12,569 nucleotides of DNA from assembly GCA_937934635.1 (NCBI GenBank), contig CALGZD010000252.1, forward strand, positions 1 through 12,569, written 5' to 3'. Position 1 is the first letter of the stretch; each line of letters begins with the position of its first letter. This document shows positions 1 through 8,018 of the stretch, piece after piece. The DNA is from an uncultured Deinococcales bacterium. GTDB lineage: Bacteria; Deinococcota; Deinococci; Deinococcales; Trueperaceae. The position numbers were made by a program, and so were the translations under genes. Under the pieces are notes generated by a model. It was not told the origin of the DNA. It was given only the letters and a program-made list of their open reading frames with translations, and ran no database searches.

Positions 1-122
1 TGTGGTGCAAAAACCAATGCTTCATGACCAAGCTCGGCAAGCTGCTCGAGCGTTCTTGTAACTCTTGAAACAACACCATCAATCTTAGGAACAAATACTT
101 CAGTAAAAAAAGCAATTCGCAT
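1..122 (-). CDS. Glycosyltransferase family 4, N-terminal fragment (cut by window edge)
   Basis: Forty codons are visible, running off the left edge. The product begins MRIAFFTEVFVPKIDGVVSR and continues VTRTLEQLAELGHEALVFAP. This is the first beta strand and glycine-containing loop typical of GT-B family-4 glycosyltransferases of the MgtA/SqdX/PimB type, which usually start with MRIAIFTD.F.P..DGVV. Such enzymes transfer a sugar from a nucleotide-sugar donor to a lipid or glycan acceptor at the cytoplasmic membrane; the donor and acceptor cannot be told from this fragment. The ATG at 122-120 fits the family start, but no strong Shine-Dalgarno sequence precedes it. The regulator gene upstream ends in its own terminator, so this gene is probably transcribed separately. 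Family assignment is fairly secure; exact function is not. Confidence 0.75.
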   Translation of the reverse strand, partial: MRIAFFTEVFVPKIDGVVSRVTRTLEQLAELGHEALVFAP

Positions 123-182
123 GTGCTGCTATTGTACGCCAGCAAGTATCATAAAGCATGTATTTCTTGGCAATTGCCTAAA

Positions 183-215
183 CAAAAAATCAGGAGCACT
201 ACGAATAATGCTCCT
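183..215 (-). terminator. Rho-independent terminator of the Crp/Fnr-family gene
   Basis: On the minus strand a perfect 7-bp stem (arms 209-215 and 192-198, aggagca/tgctcct) closes a 10-nt loop and is followed by GATTTTTTG. It lies 43 nt beyond the regulator stop codon and upstream of the glycosyltransferase gene. The arm sequence is nearly the same as in the terminator at 9296-9327. Confidence 0.8.
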
Positions 216-258
216 CATACTTTCTACACAGTAGAACGCTTATTTAGTTTGATTTGAT

Positions 259-1059
259 TTACAACACTTTAAGAACAAACTGATCGGTTGCTTTTTCCAA
301 TAAAGCAGGATTGGCTTCGTAGATACCTCTGCCACCTTTTAAAGCACCAATTTGCCGTAATTCTCCTAAGATACGCGTAATTGTGACACGAGAACTACCC
401 GTAAAAGCAGCAAAATCCTCATGTGTTAAAGCAATAGGCAAGCGTACGAGTTTAGCACTGTGTCGTTCTCCAAATCTTTCGCACATCCTTAAGAGTATGC
501 GTGTAAGACGTGCACCGACAGGTAACTCAGCATCATCAATCGCTTCTCGGTGACGACGCATTTGCTTAGCAAGAGCATTGGCTACAAAGCGTGATGATTT
601 CGGATGTACCAAAGCTAATCTTGGATCTATCGGAGTTAGTACCGAATTGTGCAAGGCAACGACAGTTTCTACATGCTGTCCACCTTCAATAGATGCAAAG
701 CCCAGTAAATCTCCTGGTCCATAGATATCTGCAATACGATTACGACCCATTGCAGTTGGAACTACAGCTTTGAGTAAACCTTGATTAACAATATAAAGCT
801 CGCTCGCTTCTTTGCCTGTTTCATATAGCGAACAATCTTTGCCTAACTTACGTCTTGGATGTGCAAGTGTTCTGGGTACCACCATAGACCCTTTAACACT
901 TTCAGCTTCCAAATGACTACCATGAACCTGACTATTTTGCATTGTAGATTGCATTGTAGATTGCATTGTAGAACCCGATACCGAATGTTGCGATTCATTC
1001 TGTAAATAATTCGCAGCTTCAGTAAAGACTTGAGGCTCTGGTCCTGAACTAACGATCAT
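259..1059 (-). CDS. Crp/Fnr-family transcriptional regulator
   Basis: The 266-residue protein has a cyclic-nucleotide-binding-type beta barrel (about residues 75-145), a dimerisation helix (about 150-175) and a C-terminal winged helix-turn-helix (about 180-250). The HTH reads THEDFAAFTGSSRVTITRIL (212-231). The recognition helix SSRVTITRIL resembles that of cyanobacterial NtcA (RVTVTRLL) more than E. coli Crp (SRETVGRIL) or Fnr (E..SR). The barrel lacks the Crp cAMP-contacting RS pair, and no Fnr-like cysteine cluster is seen, so the effector is unknown. The first 65 residues are an unusual low-complexity extension containing three STMQ repeats. The start at 1059 is supported by GGGGAGAA just upstream. 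The gene stands alone, with a 1.2-kb gene-free stretch upstream and its own terminator downstream. Family is certain; targets are unknown. Confidence 0.9.
   Translation of the reverse strand: MIVSSGPEPQVFTEAANYLQNESQHSVSGSTMQSTMQSTMQNSQVHGSHLEAESVKGSMVVPRTLAHPRRKLGKDCSLYETGKEASELYIVNQGLLKAVVPTAMGRNRIADIYGPGDLLGFASIEGGQHVETVVALHNSVLTPIDPRLALVHPKSSRFVANALAKQMRRHREAIDDAELPVGARLTRILLRMCERFGERHSAKLVRLPIALTHEDFAAFTGSSRVTITRILGELRQIGALKGGRGIYEANPALLEKATDQFVLKVL
941..974. repeat. 12-bp tandem repeat inside the regulator gene
   Basis: The unit attgtagattgc occurs at 941-952 and 953-964, with a partial third copy from 965. It encodes the STMQ repeats at residues 30-41 of the Crp/Fnr-family protein. 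The unit length is a multiple of three, so copy-number change would lengthen or shorten the N-terminal extension without a frameshift. Confidence 0.85.
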
Positions 1060-1108
1060 AAATTCTCCCCTTTACTAGTGAACTTTCTAGACATAGCATT
1101 TCCTCGTA

Positions 1109-1135
1109 ACAACCCTACAGTCGAAGTAGGTTTGT
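1109..1135. repeat. Inverted repeat with ACCCTAC/GTAGGTT arms
   Basis: The arms 1109-1118 (acaaccctac) and 1126-1135 (gtaggtttgt) pair at 9 of 10 positions around a 7-nt loop. The CCTAC/GTAGG ends resemble the palindromic elements at 8094-8135 and 9361-9427, so this may be a short or decayed member of the same dispersed family. Confidence 0.5.
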
Positions 1136-1137
1136 TC

Positions 1138-1191
1138 TTACTCGCACTCCGCTCGCCGATTCACTGCTATCGCAGTGAATCGTGGAACTGC
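1138..1191. repeat. Palindromic repeat element, copy A
   Basis: It contains a perfect 10-bp inverted repeat (1158-1167 gattcactgc and 1172-1181 gcagtgaatc) around a 4-nt loop. Flanking words cttactcg, gctc.ccgatt and tcgtggaa.tgctt are shared with copy B at 1573-1640. No T-tract follows, so it is not an ordinary terminator. A REP/MITE-like dispersed repeat is the likeliest reading. Confidence 0.65.
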
Positions 1192-1270
1192 TTACAAAAC
1201 CTATCTAAGAAACATTTCCTTAATTCTCCACTATCTTCTTTAGTGGTTCTTTAGTACAAGCCTCAGATAA

Positions 1271-1319
1271 ATTTATAGACTTAATAGATTTATAGACCTA
1301 TAGACCTAATAGATTTATA
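1271..1319. repeat. AT-rich tandem repeat
   Basis: A 17-bp unit, atttatagac(t/c)taatag, occurs at 1271-1287 and again at 1288-1312, where an internal 8-bp duplication of tagaccta expands it. A partial third unit (atttata) covers 1313-1319. It lies in noncoding DNA. Confidence 0.7.
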
Positions 1320-1572
1320 ACTCTAAAGACGTTCAAGTTGATATAACAATCAAGAGCTGTGCATTCACCTATGACAACACAACTCCTTATGATGCTATCT
1401 AACAAGAATTTCGTAACAACGTACGAATACTTAGCTACAAAAGTAGCGACCTAGAAAATAACGACCTACCACAATCGCACTTTCAGCTTCTTATTTTATT
1501 GTTCACAAGACTATAATACAAACTTCAGCATTTCCACGAAATAAATACCTGTACACACTGAGTGGCTTTATC

Positions 1573-1640
1573 CTTACTCGTTACGAAGCTCACCGATTAA
1601 CTACTATTTAACTACTATCGCAGTTAATCGTGGAATTGCT
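1573..1640. repeat. Palindromic repeat element, copy B
   Basis: Diverged copy of the element at 1138-1191. The arms are gattaact (1595-1602) and agttaatc (1622-1629). The C-G pair of copy A is replaced here by A-T, so pairing is kept. The loop is enlarged by an exact 11-bp tandem duplication of ttaactactat (1597-1607 and 1608-1618). It is followed by tcgtggaattgctt, as in copy A. Confidence 0.65.
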
Positions 1641-1644
1641 TCTT

Positions 1645-1669
1645 CTAACAGCTTTGCTGAGACTGTTAG
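1645..1669. repeat. Small inverted repeat
   Basis: The arms ctaacag (1645-1651) and ctgttag (1663-1669) form a perfect 7-bp stem with an 11-nt loop, directly after palindromic copy B. No strong T-tract follows on either strand. Function unknown. Confidence 0.5.
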
Positions 1670-2257
1670 ATTTTGAAAGCGTTCTGTATAAAATTTACTT
1701 TGTTTTATGAAATAAAATATGTAATGAGTATTACATCTCAAATAAAACTAGGACTACTAACTTAGTAAATATAAGTATTACATCGAATGATTCATTATAA
1801 AAACAAGTAATTTTTCATTTTTATCTTTAGATTCCATCTGAAATAGTGCTATTACCTTTTGATACAAAAGAATCATTACTTAAAACTAGATATAGCTGTA
1901 TCTCTCATAAGTTATTTATTGTTTCTTAATAGAGGTTCAAATTGTAGCTAGAATTATTCTAATTCAAGTCAAAATCCTTTAGTTTCTGACATTCAGAGGA
2001 TATTTTTCAACTTTTTTATTTAGCTAAAGTACGTCCCTGACGCAAACCCACTGATTTTATGTCAATTACTGATTTAGAAATTAAGCTACATGTACTATAG
2101 ACATCAATTACCCCAACCCCATGCCTATCGGATTTTGTGAGATTAATACTTCAATGAGCATATATCAAAATTATTTTAAGGTTTTCTATTGAAGTGATTA
2201 ACGCCGTCTGTGACGCAAAAACTTAACTGCAAATTCTTATTTATTATCCTCGGAATG

Positions 2258-4252
2258 TCAGTAGTTTGGCTCTATCACTGCTAAAAACGCATCAACAACA
2301 TCAGGGTCAAAATGAGTTGCTGCAGAGTTTTTGATTTCCTCAAGCGCCTCTTCATGACTCCATGCACGTTTATAGGGGCGTACATTAGTAAGCGCATCAT
2401 ATACATCTGCGACAGCAACTATTCTGCCTTCCAACGGAATTTTATCTCCCATCAGTCCTTTTGGATAGCCACGACCATTCCACTTTTCATGGTGATGATG
2501 AACAATACGCTCAGCCATATTGATAAGCATTGAATCACTATTTGCGAGCATTTCTGCACCAATGGTGGTATGACTTTTCATCATGGCGTATTCCTCATTG
2601 GTCAATTTATCTGGTTTGAGCAAAATACTATCAGGAATACCAATTTTGCCAATGTCATGCAGCTTTGCTGCGACCTCAATCATCTGCACAAAACTCACAT
2701 CACAACCAAGCTCTTTAGCAATCAATGCGCTCATTTTCCCAACACGATTCGTGTGTTCACCAGTATCATCATCACGCTTTTCGCCAGCTATTGCTAGACG
2801 GTTAAGCATCTCTAGATGAGCTTCCTCAAGCTGTAGGGTGCGCTCGAGCACTAACTGTTCAAGTCGCTCATTTTCTTGAGTGGTACGTTCTTTTTCATGA
2901 ATTAAGCTACTAACTTCATGTTCAATAAGCAAAGCTTTAACACGTTGCTCAGAGGTTTCACTTTGTAACTCAGATTTGATGCTGTGAAAAGAAATATAGT
3001 TTTCCAGCGCCTCTTCTGATTGATTCAGCGAACGATAGAGTTCACTTAACTGTAAATGGACCTGATAAAGTTCTTTTTTGCTATTTGTCTTGCTTGCTAG
3101 ATCTTTCGCCAAAAGTAGTAGTTCTATCGCATTATCATGCTGCTCTTGTCTTACAAAATGTGTTGCTTGTTTGCGGTATAGCAAGGCCTGTAGGTGGTTA
3201 TTGGGGTGCTCGAGCAATAACGCTTGACTCTTAGCAAAACTATCTTCAGCTTCAACATACTTCTCTAGTGCTGATAAAGCATCAGCTTTATAGATGTGTA
3301 TATCTATGTAATCAATCGGCATTCCACCTATGATGGTCAATGCTTTATCAGCAAAAACAACAGCCTTTTCATAATCACCAACAGCAGAATAGTAAGGACT
3401 AAAATTTCCTAAAACAATAACCTTTGTCCGAACATCCTCTACTGCATCAAGTTCAGTCAATGCTTTTTTTAAGTAATCATAAGCGTGGTCAAAGCGCTCT
3501 TGCTCTTGATAAACATTGCTAATATTACCAATACTCTTCAAACGTAAATAACGATTGTCAAGACGGTTAGCAATATCATACGACTCTATATAGATAGCCA
3601 GAGCCTGTTCCAATTGTCCTAATCGATAGTAAATCGACCCTTGGGTGTTCAGTGCTACAAAACGTTCTTCTAAGGCTTGAGCCTCCCCAAAATGCTTAAT
3701 GCTCATCAGGGCTTCACTAACCATTCGCAAAGCTTCCATGTACTTACCCAAGTAGTAATAACTACGTGCTGCAATTTCTTTAAGACTAGATTGTGTTTTT
3801 GGATCAGGTGTTAAAGCGTAGCTCCGCTCAGCAACATTCAAAGCTTCTTCAACCCTTCCCAACCTAGACAAACAAGAGGCTATCAACAAATTGAGTAGTG
3901 CATTGTCATGTTTACTTCGCACCAGATATTCACTTTTATAGGCCAAGTCAAGCGCAAGCTGGGGTTGGGTATTGAGGTAGACTCGAGCCTTAGTTAGTAT
4001 ATCCGTTAAGCTACTCTGAGCTTTTTGATCATTCGCTGTATTCAATACAGTTTTGTTATAAAGTCTTTGAGAAGACTGTGGTGTGTTTTCAAACTGATTA
4101 AATGTAGTGTTATTGTCCATACAAACAATACCCCCGTAACCTTGACTATAGCCGTCAGGGAGCAGAGAAACATCAAATATCTTTTTTAGTTCATTTCTAT
4201 TTTTGGCATCTAAACAAGTTAACGTCAGTGATTCAAGAAGCTTGTTTAGCAT
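2258..4252 (-). CDS. TPR-repeat protein with C-terminal HD-GYP phosphodiesterase domain
   Basis: The 664-residue protein has no membrane segment. Residues about 75-430 form a long array of tetratricopeptide-like helical hairpins, about 435-485 form a charged coiled coil, and about 490-655 form an HD-GYP domain. The metal and signature residues are all present: EH at 499-500, LHDIGKIG with H532-D533, H561, HHHHE at 585-589, NGRGYP at 592-597, and VADVYDAL with D616. An active cyclic-di-GMP phosphodiesterase is therefore expected, with the TPR array acting as a sensor or partner-binding module in the cytoplasm. The start at 4252 overlaps the end of the transporter gene by 20 bp, which implies translational coupling. 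An alternative start at 4120 (MDNNTTF) has a GGGGG tract upstream. The N-terminal 44 residues are therefore uncertain; the domain calls are not. Confidence 0.92.
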   Translation of the reverse strand: MLNKLLESLTLTCLDAKNRNELKKIFDVSLLPDGYSQGYGGIVCMDNNTTFNQFENTPQSSQRLYNKTVLNTANDQKAQSSLTDILTKARVYLNTQPQLALDLAYKSEYLVRSKHDNALLNLLIASCLSRLGRVEEALNVAERSYALTPDPKTQSSLKEIAARSYYYLGKYMEALRMVSEALMSIKHFGEAQALEERFVALNTQGSIYYRLGQLEQALAIYIESYDIANRLDNRYLRLKSIGNISNVYQEQERFDHAYDYLKKALTELDAVEDVRTKVIVLGNFSPYYSAVGDYEKAVVFADKALTIIGGMPIDYIDIHIYKADALSALEKYVEAEDSFAKSQALLLEHPNNHLQALLYRKQATHFVRQEQHDNAIELLLLAKDLASKTNSKKELYQVHLQLSELYRSLNQSEEALENYISFHSIKSELQSETSEQRVKALLIEHEVSSLIHEKERTTQENERLEQLVLERTLQLEEAHLEMLNRLAIAGEKRDDDTGEHTNRVGKMSALIAKELGCDVSFVQMIEVAAKLHDIGKIGIPDSILLKPDKLTNEEYAMMKSHTTIGAEMLANSDSMLINMAERIVHHHHEKWNGRGYPKGLMGDKIPLEGRIVAVADVYDALTNVRPYKRAWSHEEALEEIKNSAATHFDPDVVDAFLAVIEPNY

Positions 4253-5102
4253 TTTTGCGTGCTTCGTTAACTATCACAATGCCAATTAAGGCTATAGCTC
4301 CACCCAGCACCGTTAGTTGTGACGGCACTTCTCCCAACACAAACCAAGCAATAACTAAACTTGTCACAGGGATAGCATATAGATAAGAAGTCGCTTGGCT
4401 TACAGGAATTTTTGAAAGAATCAATGTAAATAGAGTGTTAGCTATCGCTGCTGAAAATATGCCGATATAGATAGTAGCTAGAAGCGGACGCCAACCAGCA
4501 GTCATAACATCAGATGCTAAGTTTGGTAAAAAAATCAGCAACAAGCTTGTTCCCGCCCAAGTCATATAAGCCGAGACCTCTATAGCCTTGTAGTCTTTGA
4601 ACATCGGCTTTTGTAGCACATTAGCAAAGGCTGCAACTACAGCAGAAAGCATGATTAAAAGTGCATAGCTGTTCAATCCAAAACCAGCGGAATCACCAAT
4701 AGAAATAAGCACAACCCCACAAAATGAGATAGTAATACCAAACCAAGCTAGTAAGGGTAAAGTATCTTTTAAGATAAATCTAGCAAGAATAGCACTGAGA
4801 GCTGGCACTGTTGCAAGAATAAGCGCAGCAGCACCAGCACTGACACCTACCTCACCAAAATTAAGTGCCGTATGGTAAATGCTTATGCCTAAAGCACCAA
4901 GCATAAAAAAGTAAGGAACATCTTTTATTTTAGGTAATAGTCGAGCCTTTAACACAATCAGGATAGGTAACAATGTTGCACTAGCAATCAAAAAACGAAG
5001 CAAACTTAAGTGCCCTGGGGTTAAACCTTCAAGAGCAATCTTGATACCAATGAAGGCTGAAGCCCAAAAAATCACTAAAAAAATAACGGCAATAGGTATC
5101 AC
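4233..5102 (-). CDS. EamA/DMT-superfamily transporter
   Basis: The 289-residue protein has ten predicted membrane helices arranged as two EamA repeats. Helices lie near residues 3-22, 33-50, 64-85, 90-113, 119-138, 145-165, 178-197, 206-230, 238-258 and 263-282. Length and layout match RhaT/YdcZ-type drug/metabolite exporters of the inner membrane. The family often exports amino acids or other metabolites, but the substrate cannot be inferred here. The start is a GTG at 5102, preceded by a GAAGTGAG purine stretch. It is the first gene after the terminator of the VWA gene and overlaps the downstream HD-GYP gene by 20 bp, so the two are probably one transcript. The promoter must lie in or next to the terminator, because only about 30 bp are free. 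No functional link to cyclic-di-GMP is evident. Confidence 0.88.
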   Translation of the reverse strand: MIPIAVIFLVIFWASAFIGIKIALEGLTPGHLSLLRFLIASATLLPILIVLKARLLPKIKDVPYFFMLGALGISIYHTALNFGEVGVSAGAAALILATVPALSAILARFILKDTLPLLAWFGITISFCGVVLISIGDSAGFGLNSYALLIMLSAVVAAFANVLQKPMFKDYKAIEVSAYMTWAGTSLLLIFLPNLASDVMTAGWRPLLATIYIGIFSAAIANTLFTLILSKIPVSQATSYLYAIPVTSLVIAWFVLGEVPSQLTVLGGAIALIGIVIVNEARKNAKQAS

Positions 5103-5133
5103 AATAACTCACTTCTCAAGATAATTTAATTCT

Positions 5134-5173
5134 AAAAATAAATGCAGCTCGTCTATATTTTAGACGGCTGCAT
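5134..5173 (-). terminator. Rho-independent terminator of the MoxR-VWA operon
   Basis: On the minus strand, arms 5161-5173 and 5142-5155 form a 13-bp stem with one bulged base (5149) and a 5-nt loop, followed by TTATTTTT. It lies 27 nt past the VWA stop codon and separates this operon from the transporter/HD-GYP operon. Confidence 0.85.
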
Positions 5174-5200
5174 ATGATGTAAGAATAGACTTACTTGTTT

Positions 5201-6466
5201 CTAATTAACCATTTTTGTACGACGATTTTGAAAATCTTGAAGCACATACTGACCAATCGTATGTGGTGTAGTAAAGTATGCCTTGCCCTTAGTCATCTGA
5301 CTCACACGCTGCACAAAGGCAATGAGTTCTGGGTCCCTGGCCAGCATAAAGGTATTGATCTGAATCCCCTGCCGACGACAGCTTCCCACCTCACGCAAGG
5401 TCTCACCAAGCACCATAGGGTCTAAACCATAGGCATTTTTATAAATGCGACCATTCGGCATAGTAATGGCTGAAGGTTTACCATCGGTAATCATGATGAT
5501 TTGCTTCATATCTTTGTTTTGACGCTTTAGAATCTTCTGAGCTAACCTTAAACCCTCAGCAGTATTTGTGTGGTAAGGACCTACCTGACAGGTTGCAAGC
5601 TCTTTGAGTGATATTTCCTCAGCAGAATTGTGAAATAGCAAAAAGCGAATGCTATCACCACGAAACTGAGTTTGAATCATATGAGCAAGTGCTAAGGCTA
5701 CTTGCTTCGCAGGTGTAAAGCGATCTTCACCATAAAGAATCATAGAGTGAGAGCAATCAAGCATCACAACTGTTGCAGCAGAAGAGTTATATTCTGCCTG
5801 CATCACCGCTAAATCGCCATAGTCTAAGTCAAACTTGCCATCATCACTTATGCTATCTATCTGACGAGCAGCAGCATTTTTAAAAGTCTGCGACACATCT
5901 AAATTGATGGTATCACCAAATTCATAAGGCTTAGATTCAGCAGTCGTTTCCACACCTGTGGTTTGAAACTTCGTTTCATGTGAGCCAATACTTGACTTAC
6001 CAGCACCACCCAAAACATCTCGCAGCGTTTTATACCCTAAAAAGTCAACCGCCTTGTTAGTAAGTTCAAACTTGGCATCTCTAGGTGTATTACTGCCCAT
6101 ACCACCCTGACCATTCAGTTCATTGTTATCTTCGCCACCTTGTGGTTTAAGGTAACCTTCTTGCTCTAAACGTTGGGCAAGGTCATTCACCATTTCACCA
6201 AGCTGCGAATCCATCCAGTCACCATTTTGTTCCATGGCATTCATGGCATCTTCTACAATCTGGTCAGATACAAGATCATTATTCACGAGTGCTTCAGCAA
6301 TGCTGTCATACAAATCCTGCATACTTTGTTGATAGTCAGGATCAGGATCCCAAGGATTACGATTAAAACCAGACTCCATCAACCTGTCTTTAATCATATT
6401 CATAAGATCAGACATATCTAGGTCGTCTAGGGTTGGTTCATATTTTGAATAGCGCCTACCTGCCAT
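5201..6466 (-). CDS. VWA-domain protein partnered with a MoxR ATPase
   Basis: The 421-residue soluble protein has an acidic, helical N-terminal half (residues 1-130, with glutamine/asparagine-rich stretches). A C-terminal von Willebrand A domain spans about residues 230-415. The metal-ion-dependent adhesion site is intact: DCSHS at 237-241 (D237, S239, S241), T302 in the second loop, and ITDG with D328. This layout matches the ChlD/CoxE-like VWA proteins that work with MoxR or chelatase-I-type AAA+ rings in protein remodelling, metal insertion or complex maturation. The MoxR gene lies immediately upstream, 68 bp away. GGAGTAAC precedes the ATG at 6466, and a strong terminator follows the gene. 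No signal peptide or membrane helix is seen. The client protein is unknown, and no chlorophyll or cobalamin genes are nearby to support a real metal chelatase. Confidence 0.9.
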   Translation of the reverse strand: MAGRRYSKYEPTLDDLDMSDLMNMIKDRLMESGFNRNPWDPDPDYQQSMQDLYDSIAEALVNNDLVSDQIVEDAMNAMEQNGDWMDSQLGEMVNDLAQRLEQEGYLKPQGGEDNNELNGQGGMGSNTPRDAKFELTNKAVDFLGYKTLRDVLGGAGKSSIGSHETKFQTTGVETTAESKPYEFGDTINLDVSQTFKNAAARQIDSISDDGKFDLDYGDLAVMQAEYNSSAATVVMLDCSHSMILYGEDRFTPAKQVALALAHMIQTQFRGDSIRFLLFHNSAEEISLKELATCQVGPYHTNTAEGLRLAQKILKRQNKDMKQIIMITDGKPSAITMPNGRIYKNAYGLDPMVLGETLREVGSCRRQGIQINTFMLARDPELIAFVQRVSQMTKGKAYFTTPHTIGQYVLQDFQNRRTKMVN

Positions 6467-6534
6467 AGTTAAAAGTTACTCCAATTGGCTTTCATCATAC
6501 CTTACTGGCGTTAATTACCTAATATAATGCTAGC

Positions 6535-7977
6535 TTAATTCCAACGTTGTCGAGTCTGTTGCGAATTCATATCTGGCTCAGCAGCACTGTAGCCTCGCTC
6601 TTCACTACGTGCAATTTGCTTTCTAGCATATAAACCTTCAAGGACAAACTCGGCAGCAACGGCTTGTTCTGCATTACTTCCATCTTTGCTTAAGCTCTTT
6701 GCAGCAGCTAGCAAGCCTGGAACAGCATTCATAACATCAGCCAGTTCTTCTGTTTTAAGATCGTCAGGTACTTTGAGGCTATTATCTTCTTCAAAAAATT
6801 CGATGATGCTTGCACTGTCTATGTCAAAAGCTTGACGGCTATAGACTTGACCTATGGCTCTACGTACGATGTCTTTCGCAATGGCTTCGCCACCCTTAAG
6901 TTCACCTTCGTATTCTAGCTCCAGCTTACCTGTGATAGATGCTAGCGAGTTATATATATCAAGAACTCGAGCAATAGGCTCTTCACCCATCACAAAGCTA
7001 CGCTGCTCTGCACTACTGATGACATTTTCCATCAGACTGATAGGTAACCGCTGTGAAACACCAGATAGTTTGTCTACCCTAGAGTCTTCCCTAGCCTGAA
7101 ACGCTACTTCGTCAATCACTTCAGCCACATAACTAGGCACACTAATGACTTGACCTTCCTGACGGTCCGTCCAAGCTTCTTGTGCTGTAATCGCCATGCT
7201 CTCTTCAATAGTACTTGGGTAGTGTGTACGCACTTCACTACCAATGCGGTCTTTGAGTGGTGTGATGATTTTACCCCTAGCTGTATAATCTTCTGGGTTA
7301 GCAGAAAAGACTAGCATGACATCCAGCGGTATACGCATCGGATAACCCTTAATTTGCACATCACCCTCTTGCATGATGTTAAAGAGTGCCACCTGCACTT
7401 TACCTGAAAGATCAGGAAGTTCGTTCATGGAAAAAACACAGCGATTAGCTCTTGGCAAAAGACCATAGTGAATAGAACGCTCATCGCCAAGTTGCACACC
7501 TAGCTTTGCTGCTTTAATCGGGTCAACATCACCAATGATGTCTGCAACTGTCACATCTGGCGTAGCCAACTTTTCAACATAGCGAGCATCTTTTGGTAGC
7601 CATGCAATTTTAGTATCATCGCCTTGTTCAGCAACAATCAGTTTGCCCTCAGTGCTGATTGGTGCAAAAGGATCATCATTCAGTTCGCTATCTGCAATCA
7701 CTGGAATTTCATCATCCAGCAACTCTGTTAGTTGACGCAAGATGCGTGTTTTTGCCTGACCACGTAAACCAAGCAAAATGAAGTTATGCTTACTTAAAAC
7801 AGCATTGATAACCTGCGGTGTAACGGTTGTTTCATAGCCCACAATGCCAGGGAAAATCGTTTCATTATTTTTAAGACGCTCGGTCAAGTTTGAGCGAAGT
7901 TCATCTTTTACACTACGTCCAGCCTTTTGTTCCCATCCTGAACCGCGTAATTCACCTAGTGTTGTCGCTTTTGACAT
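6535..7977 (-). CDS. MoxR-type / chelatase-I-like AAA+ ATPase
   Basis: The 480-residue protein has an AAA+ core over about residues 40-345. Walker A is GLRGQAKT at 70-77. The Walker B position reads VFSMNELPDL at 181-190, with asparagine (N185) where an aspartate is usual, followed by the catalytic glutamate E186. The sensor-1 region is SANPEDY with N227, and a likely arginine finger lies in PLKDRIGSE (R244). The segment EGDVQIKGYPMRIPLD is typical of magnesium-chelatase-I/MoxR proteins. The C-terminal 130 residues are helical and poorly conserved. The start at 7977 is backed by AAAGGGGA. It is the first gene of a two-gene operon with the VWA protein downstream; such pairs act as chaperone or remodelling machines. 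An 11-bp inverted repeat at 8019-8050 lies 42 nt upstream of the start. Confidence 0.92.
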   Translation of the reverse strand: MSKATTLGELRGSGWEQKAGRSVKDELRSNLTERLKNNETIFPGIVGYETTVTPQVINAVLSKHNFILLGLRGQAKTRILRQLTELLDDEIPVIADSELNDDPFAPISTEGKLIVAEQGDDTKIAWLPKDARYVEKLATPDVTVADIIGDVDPIKAAKLGVQLGDERSIHYGLLPRANRCVFSMNELPDLSGKVQVALFNIMQEGDVQIKGYPMRIPLDVMLVFSANPEDYTARGKIITPLKDRIGSEVRTHYPSTIEESMAITAQEAWTDRQEGQVISVPSYVAEVIDEVAFQAREDSRVDKLSGVSQRLPISLMENVISSAEQRSFVMGEEPIARVLDIYNSLASITGKLELEYEGELKGGEAIAKDIVRRAIGQVYSRQAFDIDSASIIEFFEEDNSLKVPDDLKTEELADVMNAVPGLLAAAKSLSKDGSNAEQAVAAEFVLEGLYARKQIARSEERGYSAAEPDMNSQQTRQRWN

Positions 7978-8018
7978 TTAAATCCCCTTTGAGGAAAACA
8001 TTCTCGTTTTTGACTTTT

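Larger units (their letters stand above)
1060..2257. other. 1.2-kb gene-free, repeat-bearing intergenic region
   Basis: No convincing gene is seen on either strand; all frames are rich in stops. The region lies between the end of the HD-GYP gene and the start of the Crp/Fnr-family gene, both on the minus strand, so it must include the regulator promoter, though no clear -35/-10 pair was found. It contains two copies of a palindromic repeat (near 1138-1191 and 1573-1640), short hairpins (1109-1135, 1228-1246, 1645-1669), an AT-rich tandem repeat (1271-1319) and two CGTC-N3-GACG dyads (2032-2042 and 2205-2215, each followed by CAAA). The part from about 1700 to 2200 is strongly AT-rich with nothing else recognisable. 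Confidence 0.6.

Noticed and set aside
222..236. Palindrome ttctac-aca-gtagaa as an operator of the glycosyltransferase gene
   Set aside because: It lies upstream of the strong terminator at 183-215, so it would control a transcript that ends before the glycosyltransferase; short enough to be chance.
1060..2257. CRISPR array or tRNA genes in the long gap
   Set aside because: The repeats are few, diverged and irregularly spaced, and no cloverleaf with a T-loop GGTTCGA-type motif was found.
2312..2819. Small plus-strand reading frames opposite the HD-GYP domain
   Set aside because: They are antisense to a well-conserved catalytic domain, overlap each other and show no ribosome binding site or recognisable product.
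5201..7977. True magnesium or cobalt chelatase subunits
   Set aside because: The MoxR and VWA proteins resemble ChlI and ChlD, but no ChlH/CobN subunit or tetrapyrrole gene is nearby, so a MoxR-type remodelling role is more likely.
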